DNA of 64,000 bases from Dryocola clanedunensis (GTDB lineage Bacteria; Pseudomonadota; Gammaproteobacteria; Enterobacterales; Enterobacteriaceae). Position 1 is the stretch's first letter; each line of letters starts with the position of its first letter. This document shows positions 21,501 to 29,664 of this stretch, in pieces. Under the pieces are notes generated by a model that saw nothing but the letters and a program-made list of their open reading frames with translations, ran no database searches and was not told where the DNA came from. The DNA is taken from the NCBI RefSeq assembly GCF_025215155.1, contig NZ_JALHAM010000122.1. One strand, 5' to 3'. A program made the position numbers and the translations under genes.

Positions 21501-24179
21501 TTGCAAAACCAGATTGTGGAACTGATTGTCGCAGGTTCTGAAGCCAGCCAGATGGACAAGCCCGGCGGCATTTTTGTGCGCAACGGGGAACAGATGTCGC
21601 CGGAGGACAGGCTGTTGCTGCTGAGCGTGGCGCAAATCGTACTGGACGACCGGGCGGGCGGTCTGAAAGAACAGTTAAATCAGCGCCTCCAGCCTACAGT
21701 TTCATCACAGCAGGCTTTAATTGCGCGCACGACTCTCCCCGACAATCAGCATCTTCCGTGGCAGCCGGATACCCGTGCGCTGGTCTTTTTCAACGGATAT
21801 GGCGGCTTTTCGGAGGATGGTCGCGAATACCAGATAACGCTGGCTGAAAATACCGAGACCCCGGCGCCCTGGTCTAACGTGCTGGCCAACGCCAGTTTTG
21901 GTTCCGTCATTTCAGAAGCGGGACAGGCCTATACCTGGTATGAAAATGCCCATGAATATCGTCTCACCCCGTGGGAAAACGATCCCATCAGCGATCGTTC
22001 TGGCGAGGCGTACTATCTGCGTGACGAAGAAAGCGGGGCCGTCTGGTCGCCAACGACGTTGCCGGTGCGCGGCAGCGGGCACTATCTTTCACGCCACGGT
22101 TTTGGCTACAGCGTTTTCGCTCACCGTGAGACGGGGATCGATACCGAACTGACGGTACTGGTGGCAGAGCACGCCCCGGTAAAAATCGCCATTCTGACGC
22201 TCAGCAATACTTCAGGCCGAACCCGCAAAATTTCCGTTACCGGCTTTGTGGAGTGGACGCTGGGTGAATCACGTAGCAAATCAGCCATGCATGTGGTGAC
22301 CCGCAGCTCTATGACAGGGCTCGGCTGTGGCGTACTGGCAAATAACTTCTACAGCAGCAATGGCTCGGACAGAACGGCCTTCTTCGCGCTCACCGGGGTA
22401 CATTGTTCTGTCACCGGCGATCGTCGGGAATTCCTTGGGCGCAATGGTTCACCACGTGACCCAGCGGCAATGAAACAACGCACGCTGTCGGACAAAACGG
22501 GGGCAGGGTTAGATCCGTGCGGAGCGGTGCAGTCTGCCACTACGCTTATCGATGGCGACCAGCGGACGTTTATTTTTGTGCTGGGTATTGGGCAGACGCC
22601 GCAGGAGGCCGAATCGATGATTAACCAGTATCTGAGCGAAGATGCCGCCCGCGGTGAACTGGCGAATGTGCACCGTCACTGGCATCACCTGCTGGATCAA
22701 ATCGTCGTCTCCACACCCGATCCCGCCGTCAACTTGCTGGCTAACGGCTGGCTGCTGTATCAGACCATTGCCTGCCGTCTGATGGCCCGCAGCGGCTACT
22801 ACCAGTCTGGCGGGGCTTTCGGCTTCCGCGACCAGCTTCAGGATACGCTGGCCCTGAGCCATGCGGCACCGGAGCGGCTGCGCGAGCAGATTTTACTGTG
22901 CGCTTCACGCCAGTTTACGCAAGGCGATGTTCAGCACTGGTGGCATCCGCCGGCAGGGAATGGGGTACGCACCCGCTGTTCGGATGATTACCTTTGGCTG
23001 CCACTTTCCCTCTGTCATTACGTCGCAACAACCGGTGATATCGGTGTGCTTGAGCACCGTCTGCCATACCTTGAAGGTCGTGAATTACAACCGGGCGAAG
23101 AGTCGGCTTACGAACAGCCAGTGACCAGCACGCTTGAAGAGACGCTGTGGCAGCACGGGGTAAAAGCCATTCGCCATGGGCTGCGATTTGGCCAGCACGG
23201 CTTACCGTTGATGGGGGCGGGCGACTGGAACGACGGGATGAATCTGGTCGGGCTGGAAGGTAAAGGGGAGAGCGTCTGGCTTGGATTCTTCCTCTACGAA
23301 GTCTTACAGCGTTTTGCGAAGCTTGCCGAACACCTTCACGATGACGACGTTGCCACGCTTTGCCGACGGGAGGCAGAAAAACTTCAGGTCAACCTGGAGG
23401 CCGCGGCCTGGGACGGAAGCTGGTATCGCCGGGGCTATTTTGACAGCGGCGAAGCTTTGGGCTCACAGAGCGCGAAAGAGTGCCAGATAGATGCCATTGC
23501 CCAAAGCTGGGCGGTGCTGTCCGGGGCGGGAAGCGCGGAGCGTTGTGCGCAAGCCATGCAGGCGCTGGATGCCCGGCTGGTGGATAACGAGGCGGGGCTT
23601 ATCAAACTGCTCACGCCGCCGTTTAACGGCAACGGGCCTAACCCCGGCTACATCCAGGGCTACCTGCCGGGCGTGCGTGAAAACGGCGGGCAGTATACTC
23701 ACGGTGCCATCTGGGCGGTAATGGCCTTTGCCCGCAGCGGTAATATCGAGCGGGCGTGGGAACTTTGGTCGCTTATCAACCCGATAAATCACGGGCTCAC
23801 GCCGGAGGCCGTTGAGCGCTACAAGGTCGAACCTTACGTGATGACGGCGGATATTTATAGCGTTGCACCGCACGCCGGACGCGGCGGCTGGAGCTGGTAT
23901 ACCGGCTCGGCAGGATGGGCGTACCGATTAGTCATCGAAACGCTGATGGGAATTGAACGGCACGCCGATGCCATAACCGTGCATCCGCTGCTGCCGCAGG
24001 CCTGGCCATCCGTTAGTCTGGTTTATCGGTATGGTGCCAGTGATTATCACATCAATGCGGTTCGCCGCGAGGGGAATTATCAGCTCAGGGTGGACGGCGT
24101 TCTGCTGTCAGAGAACACCCTCCACCTGATTGATGACGGGCAGCGGCATGAGGTGGAGATTAGCCTGGGCCCCAGGTAG
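15594..24179 (+). CDS. ndvB: Cyclic beta-1,2-glucan synthase (NdvB/Cgs type), 2861 aa
   Basis: A very large inner-membrane enzyme that makes cyclic beta-1,2-glucan from UDP-glucose: chain initiation and elongation by a GT84 domain, then length control by a GH94-type phosphorylase domain. Membrane segments are seen near residues 415-470, 820-860 and 945-1000. The glycosyltransferase domain lies between them, with YVITLDSDTVLPRDT (about 625) and RWIRGDWQLLNW (about 780). A glycoamylase-like domain contains WGISESGYYSFDALQN (about 1408). The GH94 part has a conserved Arg/Asp region (GAFGFRDQLQD) and MGAGDWNDGMN (about 2540), whose Asp is the general acid in this family. The length matches rhizobial NdvB and Brucella Cgs. 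The gene is monocistronic and convergent with sapF. The product is periplasmic glucan linked elsewhere to osmoadaptation and host interaction. Confidence 0.92.
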   Translation: MKLNLKRWLTGSKSLETHADTPDWLAYEPANESPIKAELFSAAQMERYGQRLARSHKLSTTRLPYYLLKRLEANEAIITRNCYLLNAGEKAGITPAGEWLLDNYYLIEEQIRVVRHHLPKNFGKGLPPLAAPHNCPRIYDVASEAIAHADGRWDAASLTNFIAAYQQVTPLTLGELWALPGMLRLALIENLRRVSIEVANAQKERNLADDWVTRIFDCVENTPADLIMVIADMARSRPPLSSAFVAELVRRLQGRGNMLSLPLTWVEQRLAETGVTTDHLIHRFNQQLAANQLSVSNSIAGLRLLSETNWADFAEAMSLVERTLLQDPSGIYPAMHFDTRDHYRHIIEILSRHSRHDEPEVARHILQMAQATEEETPAHHVGYYLIGEGRTALEQQLGANTSWGVRLRHSFNQIPLLSWLGSLSLLTTAFTAAILSHTYEQGMRWPLLLLALPLVVLVSQLASNLLSEATTRFRSPLPLPRMDFSTGIPAEFRTMVVIPCLLTSKAGVDSLLNSLQVCYLGNNTANLYFALLTDYADSPEENSAENVELVHHAQTQIQNLNRRYAAASQPLFFLLHRSARWNTQQNVWMGHERKRGKLAVLNSWLRQPAEQFIRLQNTAFLPPVGVKYVITLDSDTVLPRDTAHKLVATMAHPLNHPVYDLLQQRVVKGYGILQPGLAEEIPRNGQGRYAAMSSNVPGNDPYSMMSSDIYQDLFGEGSFVGKGIYDVDTFTQATRNTCPENLVLSHDLLEGCYVRSGLLSEVLLYEQYPNNYLTDVARRTRWIRGDWQLLNWLRLRVRKADGTRDRNPLTALSRWKLFDNLRRSLVAPSFLVLIFCTILVVPNPVYWAGVLAAVLLLPTALVIAQDLFNKPPRRPFLQHLLLVASGGIKRLMRIGMGFLTLPHEAGYSLQAITVTLWRLGISHRNLNQWASFEQSSERAKTSPMRFYRAMWLNVLSGIALILLAAFLTPMLLFIAVPVGVLWCLAPMLLSWMSREPVPPTMSFNAENQRLLRQSSREIWAFFETFATGKENWLPPDNFQEIPQPVIAHRTSPTNIGLSLLANLTAWDFGYIPQGEMLQRITLTLDTLDKMEHYRGHLYNWYDTRTLAPLNPRYISSVDSGNMAGHLLTLSAGLTGLRNLPILNTAHVLTGLEDTLQILEKTWGQHAPTSLRQLHNHCKSAAQLPPSLLFDELKNMRTQSNRLHALCSHEDARVRRWVDHLQRQLVLVCHEWTHFLAWLPVSQEKESLPTLTWLAQAKHTGEGSPPESTIRQARTRIDIITELEQRLAEHARMDFVFLYNSVTSLLSVGYNCDSNKLDNSHYDLLPSEIRLTSFLAIATNQLPLKSWFALGRLFTTIDNETALMSWSGSMFEYLMPNLVMPTYPGSLLAEMSQSAVKRQIDWSKERGVPWGISESGYYSFDALQNYQYHAFGVPGLGLRRGLADDMVIAPYATMMALTVSPHQACENLLTLEKNGARGEYGFYEALDYTPSRLASGQVYAVVRSWMAHHQGMAFQALSHVLSGAPMVDRFMSSPSFQSARLLLQERVPDAVELYSPRRHFESHEGVLQPIQYETRKFTDVESLIPEVQLLSNVDYHLMVSQSGGGYSRWKELALTRWRSDATCDSWGAFCYISDPVTNEVWSNTWQPLGEAVSQYEAVFNDAGAEFNLVAGTVGVKTQIVVSSEDDIELRRVTLLHRGREPRILELTTYAEVVLAPTESDLAHPAFSNLFIQTELVADQNAILCHRRPRSPDERCPWLFHTMVVHGQTQSDTSFETDRAKFLGRGKTPANAVAARQSGSLSNSVGPVLDPILAIRQSVVLHPGVPVTVDIIYGVTESRQHSLELVEKYHDHPIADRVFELAWSHSQIVLRQINANEDDATLFNRLASAVLYPGPELRADAKILCRNRRGQSGLWGWSISGDLPIVILNVTSDESLPVITKLIQAHHYWRLKGLAVDLVILNDSPGGYQQTLQNQIVELIVAGSEASQMDKPGGIFVRNGEQMSPEDRLLLLSVAQIVLDDRAGGLKEQLNQRLQPTVSSQQALIARTTLPDNQHLPWQPDTRALVFFNGYGGFSEDGREYQITLAENTETPAPWSNVLANASFGSVISEAGQAYTWYENAHEYRLTPWENDPISDRSGEAYYLRDEESGAVWSPTTLPVRGSGHYLSRHGFGYSVFAHRETGIDTELTVLVAEHAPVKIAILTLSNTSGRTRKISVTGFVEWTLGESRSKSAMHVVTRSSMTGLGCGVLANNFYSSNGSDRTAFFALTGVHCSVTGDRREFLGRNGSPRDPAAMKQRTLSDKTGAGLDPCGAVQSATTLIDGDQRTFIFVLGIGQTPQEAESMINQYLSEDAARGELANVHRHWHHLLDQIVVSTPDPAVNLLANGWLLYQTIACRLMARSGYYQSGGAFGFRDQLQDTLALSHAAPERLREQILLCASRQFTQGDVQHWWHPPAGNGVRTRCSDDYLWLPLSLCHYVATTGDIGVLEHRLPYLEGRELQPGEESAYEQPVTSTLEETLWQHGVKAIRHGLRFGQHGLPLMGAGDWNDGMNLVGLEGKGESVWLGFFLYEVLQRFAKLAEHLHDDDVATLCRREAEKLQVNLEAAAWDGSWYRRGYFDSGEALGSQSAKECQIDAIAQSWAVLSGAGSAERCAQAMQALDARLVDNEAGLIKLLTPPFNGNGPNPGYIQGYLPGVRENGGQYTHGAIWAVMAFARSGNIERAWELWSLINPINHGLTPEAVERYKVEPYVMTADIYSVAPHAGRGGWSWYTGSAGWAYRLVIETLMGIERHADAITVHPLLPQAWPSVSLVYRYGASDYHINAVRREGNYQLRVDGVLLSENTLHLIDDGQRHEVEISLGPR

Positions 24180-24206
24180 GGTGGATAAGCGCCAGCGCCA
24201 TCCACC
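24180..24206. repeat. REP-like hairpin between convergent genes
   Basis: GGTGGAT and ATCCACC (7 bp, perfect) flank a GC-rich loop containing AAGCGCCAGCGCC. A similar element occurs at 37284-37312. Placed between the stops of the glucan synthase and sapF genes, it likely serves as a bidirectional mRNA end or stabiliser. Confidence 0.6.
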
Positions 24207-24209
24207 GGG

Positions 24210-25016
24210 TTAGCGATCTTTCCTCCATGCGTCCGCGGTTAACGCTTCGCCGAAGTGGCTGGCGATCAGGCGTTTGGTGAGGTCGTGTAGAGGGGAGGCA
24301 AGGACGTCGGCGGTTGCGCCGCGTTCCACCACCTCGCCCTGATGCATCACCAGCACCTGGTCGCTGATGTGCTTCATCATGCCGATATGCTGGGTAACGT
24401 AGATATAGGCGATACCCTGTTTTTCCTGTAGCTCAAGCATCAGGTTTATCAGCTGCGAACGCATCGACATATCTAATGACGCCAGCGCTTCGTCGGCAAT
24501 GATCACCTTTGGACGCAGGATCAGCGCGCGGGCCAGGCCAAGACGCTGTTTCTGCCCTGGCGCCAGCATGTGCGGATAATAGCTGGCATGGTCAGGCAGC
24601 AGGCCAACCAGGCGCAGCGTCTCCACAATCTGTTTCTGGCGCGCTTCCGGCTCCATATCCGTATTCAGACGCAGCGGGAAATCGAGGATTTGCGAGATGC
24701 GCTGACGTGGATTCAGGGAGGTACTTGGATCCTGAAATATCATGCGGATGTGCTGGCTGCGCCAGGTATAGTCGCCATAGTGCAGCGGATGATCGTCAAT
24801 CACCAGCTCGCCGCCGGTGGGTTCAATCATACCCGCCAGCATCTTCGCCAGCGTAGATTTTCCCGAACCGTTCTCGCCGATAATCGCCAGCGTCTGTCTT
24901 TCGCGCAGGGTGAAGCTCAGCGGCTTGACGGCCTCAACGTGCTGGCGACGGAACAAGCCGGTGCGGTAGCGAAACGTCTTACTTAAATTACGGACTTCGA
25001 GCAGCGTTTCGACCAT
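24210..25016 (-). CDS. sapF: Peptide ABC transporter ATPase SapF
   Basis: A 268-aa ATP-binding subunit of the Sap importer, which works with SapD on the cytoplasmic face of SapBC. The Walker A motif is GENGSGKST (about residue 46), the signature region is around APGQKQRLGLARAL, and the Walker B is VIIADEAL. APGQKQ replaces the usual LSGGQ, as it does in known SapF proteins. In Salmonella the Sap system confers resistance to antimicrobial peptides; in E. coli SapBCDF has been linked to putrescine export and potassium uptake. It is the last gene of the leftward operon, overlapping sapD by 1 bp. Confidence 0.96.
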   Translation of the reverse strand: MVETLLEVRNLSKTFRYRTGLFRRQHVEAVKPLSFTLRERQTLAIIGENGSGKSTLAKMLAGMIEPTGGELVIDDHPLHYGDYTWRSQHIRMIFQDPSTSLNPRQRISQILDFPLRLNTDMEPEARQKQIVETLRLVGLLPDHASYYPHMLAPGQKQRLGLARALILRPKVIIADEALASLDMSMRSQLINLMLELQEKQGIAYIYVTQHIGMMKHISDQVLVMHQGEVVERGATADVLASPLHDLTKRLIASHFGEALTADAWRKDR

Positions 25017-26008
25017 TACTGACTCTCCATATTCAGCGGGAAGTGACAGGCGTACAGATGCGTTTTAGGCCCTTCGAGGCGCGGCGTTTCAATGCATTTA
25101 CGCTGGGCGTAAGGGCAGCGTGGCCCGAGTCGACAGCCTATCGGCAGATGCTCCAGCAGCGGTATCGCCCCAGGCATGGTATTCAGGCGGCTCTTATGCG
25201 GCATCGAGCTGCCAAAGTCGGGAATGGCCCTGATGAGCGCCTGGGTATAGGGGTGGTGTGGGCTGGCGATAAGATCTTCGCTGGTGGCGCTCTCCACCGT
25301 CTGCCCGCAGTACATCACGTTGATTTTATCCGCCCATTTGCTGAGCATTTGCAGGTCATGGCTGACCAGCAGGATCGTCGTATTGTTGTACTGATTGAGC
25401 CTGGTCAGCAGTTTGAAGATCTGCGACTGGGTCGTGGGCTCCATGGCGTTGGTTGGCTCATCCGCAATCAGCAGGCGCGGCTGGTTCGCCAGCGCAATGG
25501 CAATCATCACCTTCTGGCATTCGCCGTCGGTGAGCTCATACGGATAGCTGTGCATGGCGTCTTTGTGATCTTTAATTCCCACGCGGTGGAGAAGTTCAAT
25601 GGCGCGACGTTTGCGCCAGCCGAAGCGCTTCCACCAGCGGCCTTTATAGGTCCAGCCGGGGATGTTCTGGGTGAGCTGCTTGCCCACTTTCTCAGAAGGA
25701 TCGAGACAGGACTGCGGCTCCTGAAAAATCATCGACAAATTATGCCCCACCAGACGGCGACGTTCGCGCGGGGAAAGGCGCAGCAGGTCGATATCATCGA
25801 AGCGCATGCGGTCGGCGGTGACTCGCCAGTTGTCTTTGGTAACGCCGCAAATGGCTTTGGCAATCAGGCTTTTGCCGGAGCCGGACTCTCCCACCAGGCC
25901 GCGGATCTCACCTTCGTTGAGCGTCATGCTGACGCGGTCAACGGCTTTCACCCAGCCTTCGGTGGTCATGAATTCAATCGTCAGATTGCGAATATCAAGT
26001 AACGGCAT
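25016..26008 (-). CDS. sapD: Peptide ABC transporter ATPase SapD
   Basis: A 330-aa ATPase subunit of the Sap transporter. The Walker A motif is GESGSGKSL (about residue 40) and the Walker B is LLIADEPTNAME. The signature motif is the SapD-type LTDGECQKVMIAIAL rather than LSGGQ. The C-terminal oligopeptide-transporter extension carries Cys residues (GPRCPYAQRKC and YACHF) of the type found in Opp/Dpp ATPases. E. coli SapD (TrkE) supplies ATP-binding function to the Trk potassium system. It overlaps sapC by 1 bp and sapF by 1 bp, so the two ATPases are translationally coupled. Confidence 0.96.
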   Translation of the reverse strand: MPLLDIRNLTIEFMTTEGWVKAVDRVSMTLNEGEIRGLVGESGSGKSLIAKAICGVTKDNWRVTADRMRFDDIDLLRLSPRERRRLVGHNLSMIFQEPQSCLDPSEKVGKQLTQNIPGWTYKGRWWKRFGWRKRRAIELLHRVGIKDHKDAMHSYPYELTDGECQKVMIAIALANQPRLLIADEPTNAMEPTTQSQIFKLLTRLNQYNNTTILLVSHDLQMLSKWADKINVMYCGQTVESATSEDLIASPHHPYTQALIRAIPDFGSSMPHKSRLNTMPGAIPLLEHLPIGCRLGPRCPYAQRKCIETPRLEGPKTHLYACHFPLNMESQ

Positions 26009-26898
26009 TATTGCACCCCCGCATTTATCGCACGGCGCAGTCCGTCGCCCAGCAGATTGACCAGCAGTACACTAATCATAATCGCTGCACCGGGAAGCAT
26101 CACGGTCCAGGGCGCAACATAGATAAGTTCCAGGGCGTCGCCCAGCATTGCGCCCCATTCCGGGGAAGGAAGCTGCGCGCCGAGATCGAGAAAACCTAAC
26201 GCGGCAATGTCCAGAATCGCCATGGATAACGCACGGGTAATTTCGGTCACCAGCGCGGCCGCGGTATTCGGCATCACCGCAAACCATAAAATATTCAGCG
26301 TTGATGCGCCGTCCAGACGGGCGGCAACAACATACTCTTTTTCGAGTTCGTCATGCACCGCACTGTAGACCGAGCGCACCATGCGCGGCAGCAGCGCAAG
26401 CCACACGGCAAACATCGCGTGGGTAAGATGAGGGCCGGCAAAAGCGACGACGATGATTGCCAGCAGCAGTGAAGGAATGGAAAGCAGCGTATCCAGAATA
26501 TGGTTGAGCACCGCAGAACGCAGGCCGTGGGTGGCACCGGCGAACACGCCCAGCACCACGCCGCAGACGGTAGCCGCAAGCGTGACCAGAAACGCTCCGC
26601 CAACGGTGGGCGCCGCGCCGCTGAGCAGGCGGCTTAACACATCCCGGCCTAAGTCATCAGTCCCCAGGAAGAAGGAGACTTCACCGTACCGTGACCATGA
26701 CGGCGGCAGCAGCTGGTAGCCCAGGAACTGCTGATCGAGACCATAGGGGGAAAATAGCCCGCCAAAGACGCACAGCAAAACCAGCACGCCGCAGCCGTAC
26801 AGGCCAATCATTGCCGGAGTGTCAGCATAGAACTTCCGCCACGTCAGACGCAGCGTACTCGGCGGCCGCTTCTCGCGATAGACGCTATCGTAAGGCAT
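26008..26898 (-). CDS. sapC: Peptide ABC transporter permease SapC
   Basis: A 296-aa inner-membrane permease of the DppC/OppC type. It has an N-terminal transmembrane helix (about 32-52), a periplasmic loop with FLGTDDLGRDVLSRLL, and five further helices. The EAA-like cytoplasmic loop near VVAARLDGASTLNILWFAVMP contacts the ATPases. It pairs with SapB to form the channel. The start overlaps the end of sapB by 14 bp. Confidence 0.96.
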   Translation of the reverse strand: MPYDSVYREKRPPSTLRLTWRKFYADTPAMIGLYGCGVLVLLCVFGGLFSPYGLDQQFLGYQLLPPSWSRYGEVSFFLGTDDLGRDVLSRLLSGAAPTVGGAFLVTLAATVCGVVLGVFAGATHGLRSAVLNHILDTLLSIPSLLLAIIVVAFAGPHLTHAMFAVWLALLPRMVRSVYSAVHDELEKEYVVAARLDGASTLNILWFAVMPNTAAALVTEITRALSMAILDIAALGFLDLGAQLPSPEWGAMLGDALELIYVAPWTVMLPGAAIMISVLLVNLLGDGLRRAINAGVQ

Positions 26899-27850
26899 AC
26901 CATTCCTTATGTTTCAGCGGGTTAGCCATAGCACCCAAAATATCAGAAATCACGTTAACAATGATGACCAGCGAGCCGACCACCATCACGCCGGCGGAAA
27001 TCGCCGCGTAGTCCTGCTGGCGAATAGCGTTGATAAGCCAGCGGCCCAGGCCCGGCCAGCTAAAGACGACCTCGGTGATCATCGCCAGCGTCAGCATGGT
27101 TGAGAACTGGAGGCCCAGACGCGGGATCACCGGCGGAAGGGCGTTGTGCAGCACGTGGCGGTGCAAAATAGTCAGACGCGACAAACCGCGCGTGGCGGCG
27201 GCGCGTATATAGTTCTGGTCGAACACTTCAATGGTGCTCAGGCGCATCAGGCGAATAACTTCGGTGGTGGGGGCCACCGCCAGCGCGACGACCGGCAGCA
27301 CCATGTGGCGCAGGGCGCTGATGATCATCTCTTCGCGATAAGGTGAATCGGAGAGCCAGGCATCAACCAGCGCAAAGCCCGTCACGGATTTCACCTGATA
27401 GAGCAGGTCAAAGCGGCCCGACACCGGCAGCCAGCCCAGCGTCAGCGAGAAGAAAAGCGTCAGCAGCAGGGCAAACCAGAACACCGGAATCGAAAAACCG
27501 ACCAGCGCCAGCGCGCTTATCAGCTGATCCTGCCATTTATTACGGGTTATGCCCGCCAGCATGCCGACGGGGATGCCAATCAGCAGCGCAAGGCCAAAGG
27601 CCAGCAGGCACAGCTCCATGGTGGCGGGGAAGACATCGCGCAGCTGTTCGTTAATCGACTGGCCGTTAATGCTCGACACGCCAAAATCCCAATGCAGCAG
27701 GCTTTCAAACCAGAACACCCACGCGTTCCACAGCGATGCTCCCTGAAGCGGCGCATGGGGCGTAAAGTAGCTCAGGCTAAAACTCACCATCGCAAGGAAC
27801 AGCAGCGTGATGAGCAGCAGTAATAAACGTCTTAAGGTAAAGATGATCAT
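26885..27850 (-). CDS. sapB: Peptide ABC transporter permease SapB
   Basis: A 321-aa inner-membrane permease of the DppB/OppB type with six predicted helices. The first is at residues 8-28, and the EAA-type loop is near YIRAAATRGLSRLTILHRHV. It forms the translocation pore with SapC. The ATG overlaps the sapA stop by 4 bp (ATGA), which suggests coupled translation with the binding protein. Confidence 0.96.
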   Translation of the reverse strand: MIIFTLRRLLLLLITLLFLAMVSFSLSYFTPHAPLQGASLWNAWVFWFESLLHWDFGVSSINGQSINEQLRDVFPATMELCLLAFGLALLIGIPVGMLAGITRNKWQDQLISALALVGFSIPVFWFALLLTLFFSLTLGWLPVSGRFDLLYQVKSVTGFALVDAWLSDSPYREEMIISALRHMVLPVVALAVAPTTEVIRLMRLSTIEVFDQNYIRAAATRGLSRLTILHRHVLHNALPPVIPRLGLQFSTMLTLAMITEVVFSWPGLGRWLINAIRQQDYAAISAGVMVVGSLVIIVNVISDILGAMANPLKHKEWYALR

Positions 27851-29487
27851 GGTTTTTTCACCTCTACGTCGTCGCGGGAAACCCCGGCGAAGGACGCGTT
27901 ACCAAACGGGCTGAGCACCAGGCCTTTGATATCGTAGCGGTAGGCCTGCAAACGTAATGATGACGCCAGCGGTAGCACCGGCAAATCCTTCGCCAGGATA
28001 GCCTGCGCTTCGTTGTAGGCTTCAATACGGGAAGCAAGCTGCTGGGTGGCGAGCGCCTTCTGGAGCACGGTATCGAACTCCGGGTTACACCAGCGAGCAT
28101 AGTTGGTCTGGGAGCGGATCGCCGCGCAGCTCAGCAGCGGACGGAAGAAGCTGTCCGGGTCATTACTGTCCGTTGCCCAGCCGGCAAGGGTGAGATCGTG
28201 GGTCATGTCCATCAGGCGTGCCTCCTGGAAGCGCCCCTCAACGGGAACGATGGTCACCTTAACGCCGATCTGCGCCATGTCCGCCTGAATCAGCTCGGCG
28301 GTTTTTAGCGGGCTGGGGTTCCAGGCCTGGGAGCCTGTGGGCACCCAGAGACGTAGCTCGAGGTTTTCGATCCCCAGCGCTTTCAGACGCTCACGGGCTT
28401 TCTTCGGATTGTATTCGGTAATTTTTGCATCGCTGTCATAGGCCCACGAGGCCCGCGGCAGAATCGACGCGGCGGTTTCAGCCGTGCCGTAGTAAATCGA
28501 CTGCATCAGACGCTGATTATTGATGGCCAGGGCGAGCGCGTGGCGAACCTGCGGGTTATTGAGCGGGGCCTTATTGGTGTTAAAGGCCAGATAGGCAATG
28601 TTCATCCCCGGGCGCAGGTTCAGACGCAGGCGCGGATCGTCGCGCAGGATAGTCAGCTGGCTGGCGGCAGGATAGGCCAGCACATCGCATTCGCCGGTCA
28701 GCAATTTCGACAGGCGACCGGTGCCGCCGGAGCCTAGATCCAGTACCACCTGGGGCATTAGCGGTACGCCACGCCAGAATTTCTGATGGCGAGCCAGGCG
28801 AATATATTGCCCTGCACGATACTCACTCAGCTGGAACGGACCGGTGCCCACAGGCTGGCGATCCATGAGCTCCTGCCGGTCGATTTTTTCGAGCTGTCCC
28901 GCATATTCAGCCGACATCACCGAGGCGTAGTGGGTCGCCATATGCCACAGGAACGAGGCGTCAGGTTTTTCCAGTTTGAATTCAACGGTGTTGTTATCCA
29001 GCTTGCGAACGCTCTTGACCGAATCCGGGAACTGGAGGCTGTCGAAGTAGGGATAATTGCCGCCGTTGATATTATGCCACGGGTGCTTGCGGTCGAAGAT
29101 TCGCTGGAAGCTGAACACAACGTCATCGGCATTCAGCGCACGGGTAGGTTTGAACCACGGCGTAGTCTGGAACTGGACGTTCGGACGAAGATGGAAACGG
29201 TAGGTGGCACCGTTATCCAGCACTTCCCAGCTTTGCGCCAGCTCCGGTACCAGGCGGTAGGTGTAGGGGTCGACATCCAGCAGGCGGTCATAGAGCTGTG
29301 CGGCAAGCGTGTCCACGGTCAGCCCGCCGCTGGCCATCTGCGGATTAAAGGTGTTGACCTGGCCATTAAGACAATAGACAAACCCACTCTTGCGAATGTC
29401 ATCGGGCTTCTGGCCGGGCGTCGCTGCCAGTACCACGCTGCTGAGGCAGCTCAGACCCAGTAAGAGGGAGGGGATAATTCCGCGCAT
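27847..29487 (-). CDS. sapA: Periplasmic peptide-binding protein SapA
   Basis: A 546-aa family 5 solute-binding protein that captures peptides, including antimicrobial peptides, for SapBCDF. I chose ATG 29487 because MRGIIPSLLLGLSCLSSVVLA is a proper Sec signal peptide and aligns with the E. coli start; the longer frame to 29547 adds 20 residues with no signal character. SGFVYCLNGQVNTFNPQ opens the mature domain. Conserved Cys pairs (C in GECDV; C in SCAA and RWCNPEF) are typical of SapA. It is the first gene of sapABCDF. The 177-bp upstream gap holds a hairpin at 29585-29602. Confidence 0.95.
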   Translation of the reverse strand: MRGIIPSLLLGLSCLSSVVLAATPGQKPDDIRKSGFVYCLNGQVNTFNPQMASGGLTVDTLAAQLYDRLLDVDPYTYRLVPELAQSWEVLDNGATYRFHLRPNVQFQTTPWFKPTRALNADDVVFSFQRIFDRKHPWHNINGGNYPYFDSLQFPDSVKSVRKLDNNTVEFKLEKPDASFLWHMATHYASVMSAEYAGQLEKIDRQELMDRQPVGTGPFQLSEYRAGQYIRLARHQKFWRGVPLMPQVVLDLGSGGTGRLSKLLTGECDVLAYPAASQLTILRDDPRLRLNLRPGMNIAYLAFNTNKAPLNNPQVRHALALAINNQRLMQSIYYGTAETAASILPRASWAYDSDAKITEYNPKKARERLKALGIENLELRLWVPTGSQAWNPSPLKTAELIQADMAQIGVKVTIVPVEGRFQEARLMDMTHDLTLAGWATDSNDPDSFFRPLLSCAAIRSQTNYARWCNPEFDTVLQKALATQQLASRIEAYNEAQAILAKDLPVLPLASSLRLQAYRYDIKGLVLSPFGNASFAGVSRDDVEVKKP

Positions 29488-29584
29488 AAGTTTTTGAGTT
29501 TTCAAAGGTGATAGGCAAAGTGTATCGCACTCTGCGGAGCTTCCCAAAATATGTCAGGCCGTTTTGTCTCTTTTCTAAACAAAG

Positions 29585-29602
29585 CCCGGAAAAAAGACCG
29601 GG
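29585..29602 (-). terminator. Hairpin after the phosphatase autotransporter gene
   Basis: CCCGG/CCGGG arms flank an 8-bp A/T-rich loop. On the minus strand the hairpin is followed by CTTTGTTTAG. It lies 60 bp past the autotransporter stop and 98 bp before sapA, so it would separate the two leftward units. The stem is short. Confidence 0.4.
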
Positions 29603-29664
29603 ATTTGCTGTTTTTTACGACGAAGCGGACCTTCTGTCCTGCGCGGAAGGGGGATAAAAGCGAT

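Noticed and set aside
25043..26002. 319-codon plus-strand frame opposite sapD
   Set aside because: It is the exact antisense of a well-conserved ATPase gene, with odd composition and no start signal.
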